Shown here: piece after piece, positions 1 through 7,845 of the stretch
Layout of the letters: every line of letters starts with the position of its first letter
How positions within the stretch are numbered: the first letter of the stretch is position 1
Source of the DNA: Aurantiochytrium sp. KH105
Lineage: Eukaryota; Sar; Bigyra; Thraustochytrida; Thraustochytriidae
Reading direction: 5' to 3'
DNA: 64,000 nt
Assembly: GCA_003116975.1 (NCBI GenBank)
Contig: BGKB01000016.1
Location: forward strand, 251,127 to 315,126
Position numbers and translations under genes: made by a program
The notes under the pieces: model-generated
Told to the model about the DNA's origin: nothing
The model's input: the letters and a program-made list of their open reading frames with translations, nothing else
Databases searched by the model: none

Positions 1-1
1 C

Positions 2-697
2 CTTGAAGCATTGACGGCGATCGCTGCGAATGAAGAAGAAGGCGATGTGGAGATTCGTCTCGGTCCTGGAGATGCAACGCTGGTAACAGACGCAATACGC
101 GCTCACAGCAGCCAACTCTGCGTGCGCTCGTCCGTGTTTGCACGCGCATTGGAGGACGCATTTGCAACGTGTGCATCAAATGTGCAGGCCACTTCTGATA
201 GACCTATTTGTCTTTACGCCGCCGCTTTTTCAAACGTGGTGGACCGTCGCACATGGGAAGTGATTCTCCGTTTTGTCAGCATTGGCGTGATTGAAGACGG
301 TTGCGCGCCCCGATCGACGGCCGAAGCGGTGTCAATGGCGCAGCTGGCTGACGACCTGGGACTTGTTGGCTTCAGCCATGTGCTGCAAGCGATTTTGGAT
401 GAGAAGGACCTTATGAGCAGCGACACGAACGGCAAGGAGCGTAGCACCGCGCTCAATATGCTTCTTGAGTCCAAGTTTCATCCTACGTTGTGGGAGCTCG
501 AGGTGCAATTTCGCTGTGAATTGCTTGAGGTCTCCGACACAAGTTCGCTGTCGCCACAGCTAGAGGAGCACCTTGGGAGAAATTTCCCGGAAAATCTTCC
601 GCGATCTTGCGCGTGCGCTGTGCTTGCGCTCGAGGGTTTGCTTCGCCCGCATTTGGAGCCGATGGAGGAAAGTGGAAAGTCTAGGCCCCAGTTGTGA
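2..697 (+). CDS. BTB/POZ-domain protein, C-terminal part (5' end outside window)
   Basis: The reading frame is open to the first bases of the window, so only the C-terminal part is visible (about 231 residues). Near the visible start there is a BTB-like pattern: an IRAHSSQL stretch followed by a SSVFARAL helix (the 'H..iL...S..F...f' signature), then a strand and helix around TWEVILRFVSIG and an adjacent AVSMAQLADDLGLVGF helix resembling the end of a BTB fold. The remaining ~110 residues are helical with no motif I recognise. BTB domains mediate dimerisation and often act as Cul3 adaptors; nothing here shows which. The frame ends at TGA 695-697. Gene 2 lies convergent to it. Confidence 0.6.
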   Translation, partial: LEALTAIAANEEEGDVEIRLGPGDATLVTDAIRAHSSQLCVRSSVFARALEDAFATCASNVQATSDRPICLYAAAFSNVVDRRTWEVILRFVSIGVIEDGCAPRSTAEAVSMAQLADDLGLVGFSHVLQAILDEKDLMSSDTNGKERSTALNMLLESKFHPTLWELEVQFRCELLEVSDTSSLSPQLEEHLGRNFPENLPRSCACAVLALEGLLRPHLEPMEESGKSRPQL

Positions 698-1176
698 GGA
701 ATATCGCAATGTTCTGATCACTTATAAAAAAATGTGCTCATCCTTCTCGTTCCAAGACCTTTCCGAATCTTCGAGTGACGCACATGGACTTCCAACGCAT
801 CGTTGCGCGGTTGCAATGAGCAGAAAACGCGAAGTGTCGCGAATCGGAAGATTGATACTCTAAAGTATAAAACCAGCAAAAATTTCCCATTTCTTTGCAG
901 GAGTTTTCAATAAAAAAATAAAGGTTGGCTTGCTGGATCAAGTCGCCGAACACCCACAATGTAACGGAAGCAAGAGATCTCCCGAGGCAAATTCAGGCAG
1001 TTTGCAACCCCTTCCGCCAACTCCATGTTCAAAAAGGCGCAGAAATCGCGCGGAGCTTGCCACGGTTGTGCTGCTCGTAAAAAGAGGAGGCTAGTCCTGG
1101 TGCTGATTTTAACAAAAAAAAGCAGACCTTATCAAAGGACTTTTCATTTCTTCTTCTCAAACGATGACTCAGTGCT
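698..1176. other. Convergent 3' intergenic region
   Basis: This holds the 3' UTR of the BTB gene and that of the convergent CDF transporter gene. It is AT-richer than the flanking coding DNA and has two AATAAA hexamers. I see no gene in it. Confidence 0.6.
909..922 (+). terminator. Candidate polyadenylation signals for the BTB gene
   Basis: Two AATAAA hexamers at 909-914 and 917-922 lie about 215 bases after the BTB stop codon. The hexamer is the usual eukaryotic poly(A) signal; its use here is inferred from position only. Confidence 0.4.
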
Positions 1177-2988
1177 TCAAGCACGAGCAGGCTGCTTTTC
1201 AGGTTCGGTGGTTTCCGCATCATCAGTGTCTTCATCTCCGAGCTCTACGTGAGCGTCGACCGAGTAGACATCAGGGATACTCAGCACGGCTTCTCTGGCG
1301 ACTTGCGCGGCTTCGTCGGCACGCAAGAGCGTCACCGTTTTCTCCATGACGAGATTGATCTCCACAAAAACGCGAGACTCCGCAACGTCGTAGTAGATCT
1401 GGCAATGCGAGAGCGCATTGATGACGGGGTCACGCGCCGCAGCCTCCATCACGGCAGCGCGGACGTCCCCTTCGATTTCCAAATGGGATCGAACATTCTT
1501 GGCAAACTGATTGGGAATGGGCGTGAAAGACCGCCGCGGCGCCATGGGTTGGCGGCTCTCCGCATGCAAGGATAGCTCTCGACGGACCTTTTTCGGCTCA
1601 ACGTCGTTTGTTGCGTTCACGATCACCTTTTCTTGTTGAACGTGCTGGTCTTCACGTTGAGTTTGTGCAGGCTCGGGCGAAACTTGGACAAGTGTCTGGG
1701 GCGAACCTGACGCAACAAAGGAAGCATCGACCATGTCTCCACTTTGCTCCATCGCGCTGCGACGCGGGTGCGCCTGAACGTGAATCATCACTTCACTGAT
1801 GCGCGGATATGCCTTGTAAATATGTCGTTTCACGCGATTGCTCTCAACGTAGCCGCCGCTGACACTGAGTCTAGGTTCGACACGAAGGTGTAAATCAAGC
1901 AGAAGATAGTGCCCGAGTCTACGCACGCGCACGTCGTGAGCATCAACGACGGCAGAGGTGGGCTGGAGAGCAAGATTCTCAACAACCTTGTACACCCCAC
2001 CAATGACATCGTAATCTGACTCGCGACGTCGATCCGTGAGGTCCTGACAGGCATCCCAGCCAATTTCCACGCCAGCCTTGAGCACCATTCCGCTGACGAG
2101 GAGACCTGCGACAGGGTCAAGCATGTACCAGCCAAACCATGCGCCGCCGACGCCAATGAGCGAAAGAATGGAAGAGAGTGCATCTGTACGGTGGTGCCAA
2201 GCATTTGCGACAAGCACAGGACTATGTGTCTCCTGGCCAACCTTCACTGTGATTCTGTAGAGCCATTCCTTGACGGCAATCGAAGCGCCAATCACGATGA
2301 GCGCTGCGGGAATGTGGCGCACCATTGTTGCCTCCGTGGCGCTGACCACCAGAAGCTGGTTCAGCGAATGCCACCCAATGCCCGCGCCGCCACCAACGAG
2401 CAATGTTGACACGAGCAGCGTCCCCAAGGATTCATAGTGTCCGTATCCATAGGGGTGGAGCTTGTCAGCTGGCCTCTTGCTGAGCGTGATGGCGGCAAGC
2501 GCAACGAAATCGCCGCAGAGGTCGGATCCAGAGTGCATGGCGTCTGCGATAAGGGACATCGATCCACTCGAGAAGCCAATGAAGCCCTTGGTGCCGGCCA
2601 GTAAGACGTTGCTATAGAGTCCGAGCCACGTGACGTGGCGCTGGGCCTTGTCCATGGCGTCAAGGTCCACTTCGTCCTCGAGTTCTCTTTGCGGAGGTTG
2701 TGCCTCTGTGCGCACGACTGGGCCGCCACTGCGCACATCCGTATTCATCTGGCGCGAAGAATAGGCGCTCTGCCACACGCAGGGCAGGTCCAAGGCTACC
2801 GCCAACGCAGCCTGCGCCCGCAGGAGAGTCCCTGGACGCCGCGCCCGCAGGCGTTGTGGCAGCGGCAGTGACGACGAGGCGCCTTGGGTTCGACTTCGCG
2901 CGAGAGCAAGTCCATTCCGGCGCCCGATCGCAAGCCAGCGGCCCGCGGCGCACGCCGGGCCAGAGAGGCCCGCGGCGGCAGCACTCAT
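1177..2988 (-). CDS. Cation diffusion facilitator transporter, mitochondrial MMT1-like
   Basis: A 603-residue CDF-family metal/proton antiporter. The core has about six membrane segments between residues 120 and 320. The two metal-site motifs are intact: H152-x3-D156 in TM2 (within DAMHSGSD) and H265-x3-D269 in TM5 (within HHRTD). The family HPYGYGHYE loop follows TM2. Two stretches resembling CDF cytoplasmic domains follow, separated by a low-complexity linker. I chose the ATG at 2986-2988 because the longer frame upstream only translates a CACG microsatellite. The N-terminus from there is rich in Arg and Ala and lacks acidic residues, like a mitochondrial presequence; this and the core resemble yeast Mmt1/2 and plant MTP relatives. 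Substrate (iron, zinc or manganese) cannot be told from sequence. Divergent promoter region contains a repeated motif. Confidence 0.85.
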   Translation of the reverse strand: MSAAAAGLSGPACAAGRWLAIGRRNGLALARSRTQGASSSLPLPQRLRARRPGTLLRAQAALAVALDLPCVWQSAYSSRQMNTDVRSGGPVVRTEAQPPQRELEDEVDLDAMDKAQRHVTWLGLYSNVLLAGTKGFIGFSSGSMSLIADAMHSGSDLCGDFVALAAITLSKRPADKLHPYGYGHYESLGTLLVSTLLVGGGAGIGWHSLNQLLVVSATEATMVRHIPAALIVIGASIAVKEWLYRITVKVGQETHSPVLVANAWHHRTDALSSILSLIGVGGAWFGWYMLDPVAGLLVSGMVLKAGVEIGWDACQDLTDRRRESDYDVIGGVYKVVENLALQPTSAVVDAHDVRVRRLGHYLLLDLHLRVEPRLSVSGGYVESNRVKRHIYKAYPRISEVMIHVQAHPRRSAMEQSGDMVDASFVASGSPQTLVQVSPEPAQTQREDQHVQQEKVIVNATNDVEPKKVRRELSLHAESRQPMAPRRSFTPIPNQFAKNVRSHLEIEGDVRAAVMEAAARDPVINALSHCQIYYDVAESRVFVEINLVMEKTVTLLRADEAAQVAREAVLSIPDVYSVDAHVELGDEDTDDAETTEPEKQPARA

Positions 2989-3026
2989 GGGCGGGCCGCG
3001 TCCCTCGCGCACGCGCGCGCGCCTAT

Positions 3027-3060
<34 letters not shown>

Positions 3061-3062
3061 GC
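3027..3062. repeat. (CACG)n microsatellite
   Basis: About nine copies of GCAC/CACG, 40-75 bases upstream of the CDF start codon. It is an alternating purine-pyrimidine tract of the kind that can adopt Z-DNA. Confidence 0.9.
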
Positions 3063-3135
3063 TCCGCACGCGGCCTCGCGCAAGAAGGTTGCGAGGCTCG
3101 TCACGGCTTTGCTGCGCCAAGGGAAGTCGTGTCGC

Positions 3136-3219
3136 CGCGCAAGGGGTTTATAGCGCCGGCTCGCAAGTCGGATATGGCCCACGCAAAGGGCTCTATCGCG
3201 CCGCGCAAGTGGGCGCGAC
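3136..3219. promoter_or_regulatory. Repeated CGCAAG(T)GGG elements upstream of the CDF gene
   Basis: Four related elements with cores at 3140, 3164, 3184 and 3206, spaced 24, 20 and 22 bases apart: GCGCAAGGGG, CGCAAGTCGG, CGCAAAGGGC and GCGCAAGTGGG. The first three are followed by a TATA/TAT-like step and the middle ones by GC-rich sequence. The same element occurs near 30.5-31.2 kb and 52.9-53.2 kb. Regulatory function is inferred from recurrence and location. Confidence 0.5.
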
Positions 3220-3698
3220 GACGAGGAAGCCCTTTCTATATCAAGTTGGGGGCACGTGCCGACGTCATGTTATCTATCGTTCAGCCCCAAGACAGACAAA
3301 CAATCATTCGCGCAAACTTTGAAGGACATTACTTCGGGCTGGGATGCTGAACAACGTTTCGATCGGTATCAAACTGCAATGAACAACGTCATGGGAAATC
3401 GCAAGGTTGATATGGAAAAGGATGACACTGTCACCAATTGCATGACCTACATGAGATTAGAGTCACGGTGGGCAAGAATGAACAGCCTTTTTTTTAAACA
3501 AGCAGGCAGGCGTGGCCGGACTTTGGTGACGACCGGCACGAATGGGAGCTACTATCGCCTCGTCCCCACGACCATGCCGCACGCGAGCGCTGGTGCGATT
3601 GGCTTGTTCCGCGACTTCGTGCGTGAAAAAATGTTGACATTGTTTTGCACTTTTGGGGATTGCCATTCATGTCTTGGTCAGGCTTTCTCCTTGTAAAA

Positions 3699-4576
3699 TT
3701 AAAGAACCGCACAGGTCTTGTCGCCTGATACGTAGCCGTACTTGACCCAGGCGATCTTCGTTCGGGTTACATCCTCAAAAAGACAGCACCACTTTTTGTT
3801 TCCTTGGTAGACACGAAATGCGTGCATGTCTCACTCCACTCCTCCGAGTTGCAAAGATCCTGGCAAGCTTGCGCATCCTCGAAGTTAGGATAGTTTCGCA
3901 GTCCCGTTTCTGGATTCGTCACGAGACTGCCTCGGTAGCGCACGTTCTTCTCGCAGGGCACCTTGCAGTCGCCGCGTATCGTTGCCAGCACATCGTCGAC
4001 GAAATCATCATCGTCATCAGCATCCGCATCAGTATCAGCTGCAATCTGAGTGAGTCCTGCAGTAAAGATGAGTTCCGTGGTCGTCATCGGGTCTTCGCCA
4101 ATTGGGACGTAAATGACGATGGTGTCTTCCATGCTAGAAAGAGCTTCAAGCGTGCAGGTCCAAAGTTCGCTGGTATCGGGCGACGTCGAGAGCGTGGTCA
4201 GCGGGCAAGCCTTTTGTGCGTTCTTCGGATTGGGAGCAGAAGGTCTTCCCTCTGTGAAGACAATGATGACCTTATTCGCGTTGCGAGCGTGCTTGTGGAA
4301 TGTTCCGTTCGAGACACTGAAAGCGAACGGCATGCTGGTCTTGTACCAGTCTCTGGAGCGCATTTTGGGGAAGAGATTGCGAAAAGCAGCGGGGTTTGGT
4401 ACATCCGTGAGATCTTTGAAGTTGACAACACCGTTGGAAAACTAGAATGCAGTCGCGCGGTCGTCGGTATCATTTTGGCCGATATTAAGCTTCTTGCCGA
4501 TCGCCTTGGCAAGATTTCGAGCCTGATCCAGGTACTCTTTGGGGATAGCATACTCCGTCGCGCAGTTCACGATGCA
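3699..4576 (-). pseudogene. Broken vWFA / PAN-like extracellular-type protein gene
   Basis: On the minus strand a continuous protein-like reading runs from about 4576 to 3699 but is interrupted. A von Willebrand A-like region (DQARNLAKAIGKKL helix, FSNGVVNF strand, NKVIIVFTEGRPS strand/loop) carries an in-frame TAG at 4442-4444, exactly where a hydrophobic strand residue is expected. Downstream, a Cys-rich PAN/Apple-like segment (ACQDLC, ETCTHF) shifts frame near 3815-3830; the continuation in the neighbouring frame (KKWCCLFEDV ... KTCAVL) ends at TAA 3699-3701. An in-frame TGA at 4577-4579 bounds the 5' side, and the N-terminal metal-site motif DxSxS is not seen. I read this as a 5'-truncated pseudogene. 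Alternatives are assembly errors or unusual introns. Confidence 0.6.
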
Positions 4577-4889
4577 TCAAAGCACTGCAGCGCCGACTCG
4601 TCAGACCAGGCTCTCGCGGGCTTTGAAAGAAGCTTGCTTTCAAAAGAAACACAGAATTAGTCTCTCTTTTCGCCGAGGGAGGAGAACCGAACACTTTCTC
4701 TTGACGCTGGGGAAAAGGGAAAATGCGCTGTCTGGCGATGTCTGGACAAAATTACGTATTGGCTCCTACTGCTTCACATAAATCTTTCACATGTCAGACC
4801 GTGTCAGACCAATAGGGGCGCTCGCTCAAGGCACGAAGGCAAGTTCGTGCTCGGCTTGAGCCGCGAAGACCCGGCGCCGGCGCCTCGCC

Positions 4890-5855
4890 ATGGTTGCGTC
4901 GCGCGCGAGCCGCGAGCCCCGGCCGCAGAGCCTGGAGGAGACGCGCGCGCTGCCGCCGACGCCGTCGGTGGCGAGGCGGAGGTCGCCGCGACTGCAGTCG
5001 CCAACGAGAGCGGCCACGACGACGAGGAGAACGGCGGGGGGGTCGTCGGCGACGAAGAAGAGGAAGTCCTCGAACGCGCCGACGTTGAGCTTGAGCACGA
5101 GGACTCCGTCGTCTTTGGCGAGATCGACAACGACCTCGAAACGAAAAAAGATAAAGAACAAGTCTGACTGTGAGTACTACGAGCAAGAGCATGAGCAAAT
5201 GCAAGTGCAAGAACAAGAGGAAAAACGCAATGATAAGAACCGGCGAGAAGAAGCCGGAAACCCGCTGCAAGGAAGATGCGCGTGGAGCGCCAAGACGGAA
5301 CGGTCGCGGGAATACCACGATAAACACTGGGGTCACCCTCAAAGGGACAGAGACGAGCTATTCGAGATCCTCTCGCTCTGCGCTCAGCAAGCTGGCGTGA
5401 GCTGGAACATCGTGTGGAAGAAACGCGAGGCATACGCACGAGCATTTCACATGTGGGATATGAAAAAGATCGCTGCAATGACAGATGCCGACGTGGACGC
5501 TCTCGTGGCAGATCCAGATAATGGGATCATGCACAATCGTCGAAAACTCGCCGCCGTGGTAAATAACGCGCAGCGCTGCATTGAGATCGAAAATGACTAC
5601 CCCGGTGGCCTAGCAAGCTACCTTTGGAGCTTTACAAATAATGAGCCAATCATCAATCGAGAGATTTGGACAGAGACCAGCAAACTCCCCACGGAGAGTG
5701 AGACATCCCGGAAACTTGCTCAAGCGTTAAAGGCCAAGGGTTTCAAGTTTCTTGGTAGCATCACATTGCACGCTTTTTGCCAACAGACTGGGATCATCAA
5801 TGATCACTGTCGGCAGTGCTTCAAGAACCCACTCTGCACAAATGTGCGAAGGTGA
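4890..5855 (+). CDS. DNA-3-methyladenine glycosylase I (Tag family)
   Basis: A 321-residue protein whose residues 129-318 match the bacterial Tag fold from end to end. Tag removes 3-methyladenine from alkylated DNA in base-excision repair. The zinc-snap ligands align: C130 (CAWS), H143 (YHDKHWG), H306 and C310 (NDHCRQC), with the same 13- and 4-residue spacing as in the E. coli enzyme. Family motifs QQAGVSW and GFKFLG are present. Residues 1-128 are a basic, low-complexity extension containing KKRK and KRKKIKNK clusters, plausible nuclear-localisation signals, then a Glu/Gln-rich stretch. The bacterial enzyme is about 190 residues, so the extension is added. Start is the first ATG of the frame. 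Tag proteins occur in bacteria, plants and some protists; gene transfer is possible but not shown. Confidence 0.9.
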   Translation: MVASRASREPRPQSLEETRALPPTPSVARRRSPRLQSPTRAATTTRRTAGGSSATKKRKSSNAPTLSLSTRTPSSLARSTTTSKRKKIKNKSDCEYYEQEHEQMQVQEQEEKRNDKNRREEAGNPLQGRCAWSAKTERSREYHDKHWGHPQRDRDELFEILSLCAQQAGVSWNIVWKKREAYARAFHMWDMKKIAAMTDADVDALVADPDNGIMHNRRKLAAVVNNAQRCIEIENDYPGGLASYLWSFTNNEPIINREIWTETSKLPTESETSRKLAQALKAKGFKFLGSITLHAFCQQTGIINDHCRQCFKNPLCTNVRR

Positions 5856-6106
5856 TCTGTCTTCTGGCGGCGGCAACACCACATTGCTTGTTTTGTTGCT
5901 AGCAAACCAATGACCATTGTAACACCACCCATAACAAACATGAAAGAAAAATGTTTAGGAAACAGATAAAAGATAACAGAAAACACAGCACACAAGGCAG
6001 GCCGCAAAGTGGTCTTTCTTCGTCTCTCCAGCCTGAGCTTGCACGCGATCCTGGAGAGCGCGAGGCCGTCAAATCGAGAGAGAGTGCGAAAGGTAGGAAA
6101 AGGAAA

Positions 6107-7171
6107 TCAGTCGTCCTCGTCAACCCCAACCATCTCGGAGGCCACGAGACGCTTATCGACCTTGTGCAAGTAGACCTCGATGCGAAAGTTAGGATCGAAG
6201 CGCTTGTGTTCTTTGTCCTTGCATGCCTTGTCGATGACAGATTTTTCGAAACAGAGATAGTTCGACTCAATAAAGCCCGTGTGAAGCCAGATCTGGCACA
6301 TTTCCGCTTGTGAATAGCGATCACGGTCATAAAAGCGAATGCGCACGTTGCCAGCCACCAAAAGGTTGTGCGAAGAGACGTCGAGGTCCACGAACTTGTC
6401 ATCACGCTTAAAGTGACGCAGCTTCCGGACGTGATTTTTGTAGTTGTAAATCGTTTTCGATTTCGCCTCGCCATCTTCGGGTGAGTACCACGCGAGCGAG
6501 ACTTCGAAAAAGGGCTGGCAGCCACCACCCAAAATAGAGGTGTCATGATTCGGAACACCGACCATGCGTACGTGACTAATGCAGTATGTGTATGCAGTGA
6601 CGCTGCCGCGCCGCAAAAGCTGCTCATAGTAGTGGACGAAGCGCTGCTGGCTCGGAATGGTGACTCCCTTGCGATTCTTGGTTCGCTCACGCGAGAACTC
6701 GACGAGAGCCTCTTCAGCTGACCCGCATCGACCCGAGTGTACCAGAAAAGCGCTCACCATGACGCCCGTGCGACCCTTGCCGGCCTTGCAATGCACCGCG
6801 GCAATGTGTTTCGGGTCTTCGTTCAGGTACTCTCCGACAGATTCACAAAAGGGTCTAAACATCTCGAGCGGAGGCGGCTGGTGGTCGTCGAATCCAAAGC
6901 GGTACGTGAGTGGGAAAAACTGGGTCAAGTCGTACACACGCTCGCTGCACAAGTTGTACACCGCGTAGTTGCCATCATGAAACGTCGTGAAGAAACGCTG
7001 TACTTCGCTCATACTGTTCCGGTACAGGGCTTCGACGCCTGCGGCCGGGTAGCCCATAGCAATCAGCTGCGCATCGGGCCCGCCAATGTAGCTCAGGTCC
7101 AGGTTAAACCCATTGCGGTCGTCCACGAAGCGCTTCTTCTTTTTGGACACAAGCGCCTTCACGTTGTTCAT
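6107..7171 (-). CDS. PTEN: PTEN-type phosphoinositide 3-phosphatase
   Basis: A 354-residue PTEN homologue. The N-terminus (VSKKKKRF, residues 8-15) corresponds to the basic PIP2-binding motif. The P-loop HCKAGKGRTG at 127-136, with catalytic C128, is identical to that of human PTEN, including both lysines that favour PIP3. The loop FDDHQPP (94-100) corresponds to the catalytic-Asp loop. Residues about 190-345 form a C2-like domain (YFYDR/IRFYDRD and a final IEVYLHKVDK strand). The protein ends soon after the C2 domain in an acidic tail; there is no PDZ-binding extension. It would convert PIP3 to PIP2 at the membrane and oppose PI3-kinase. Start ATG at 7169-7171. Confidence 0.95.
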   Translation of the reverse strand: MNNVKALVSKKKKRFVDDRNGFNLDLSYIGGPDAQLIAMGYPAAGVEALYRNSMSEVQRFFTTFHDGNYAVYNLCSERVYDLTQFFPLTYRFGFDDHQPPPLEMFRPFCESVGEYLNEDPKHIAAVHCKAGKGRTGVMVSAFLVHSGRCGSAEEALVEFSRERTKNRKGVTIPSQQRFVHYYEQLLRRGSVTAYTYCISHVRMVGVPNHDTSILGGGCQPFFEVSLAWYSPEDGEAKSKTIYNYKNHVRKLRHFKRDDKFVDLDVSSHNLLVAGNVRIRFYDRDRYSQAEMCQIWLHTGFIESNYLCFEKSVIDKACKDKEHKRFDPNFRIEVYLHKVDKRLVASEMVGVDEDD

Positions 7172-7845
7172 CTTGTCTCAAAGAGGAGAGGATCAAGCCG
7201 GCCTCCCTCTTCGCTCGCGCTCGTCCAAGCTCTCTCCCGCGCGCCCTTGCGTCCCCGCGCTCCTTCTCCTTCTCCGCGCAGCTCCAGTCGCCGCGCGTGC
7301 GTGCGCACGCACCCTCGCGGCGCACGCGCCGAGCCTTGATCGCGCTTTCTCCGCACACGTGGACTCACGCTCGGCTCGCGGCCACGCCGCGCGAGGGAGG
7401 GCGGGCGGCGACGGTGAAGCTCGTGGGGGCGCGCGATCGGGCGTGGCGTCCTCGCCAGCGTCCAGCTTCGCCGCCGTCGAACGTGGTCTGCGTTGCAGGA
7501 ATAGTAGAAGTAGATGGCCCGCCAAAAGTACAAACTAGTCGTAGTAGTAGTCGTAGAAGTGGTACTAGTAGTGGTAATAGTAGTGATAGTAGTAGCAGTA
7601 GTAGTAGTCCCTGAGCCTACTGACTTCTGCTACTACGTATACTATTGTGTAGACCTAGAAACAAGGCGCGGGAAAGGTGTTATTAGAAGCGGGGGCAGAG
7701 ATGATGAGGACCAGGAATGGCTTCGTTTGTTGCAGGTTGGAAAATGAAGATGAGCAGAAAGAGAGTTGGGAAGAAGGAATGACGGCGAGCTTGAACCGCA
7801 GAAGAGTCCTGGACATTTGTATGTGACTCGACTTGCGGTTTGGAG
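7172..7845. other. Intergenic region: PTEN promoter and 3' end of next gene
   Basis: GC-rich sequence upstream of PTEN with an alternating GCGTGCGTGCGCACGCAC tract near 7293-7312, followed by a GTA-type trinucleotide repeat. Short frames here are low complexity. No gene seen. Confidence 0.6.
7540..7612. repeat. Imperfect (GTA/AGT)n trinucleotide repeat
   Basis: About 70 bases dominated by AGT/GTA units with scattered substitutions. Translation gives poly-Val or poly-Ser, typical of a decaying microsatellite. Confidence 0.85.

Noticed and set aside
4430..4450. Intron acceptor at the TAG in the vWFA-like pseudogene (TTCTAG)
   Set aside because: The strand alignment is continuous with exact spacing through the TAG, so a nonsense codon explains it better than an intron.
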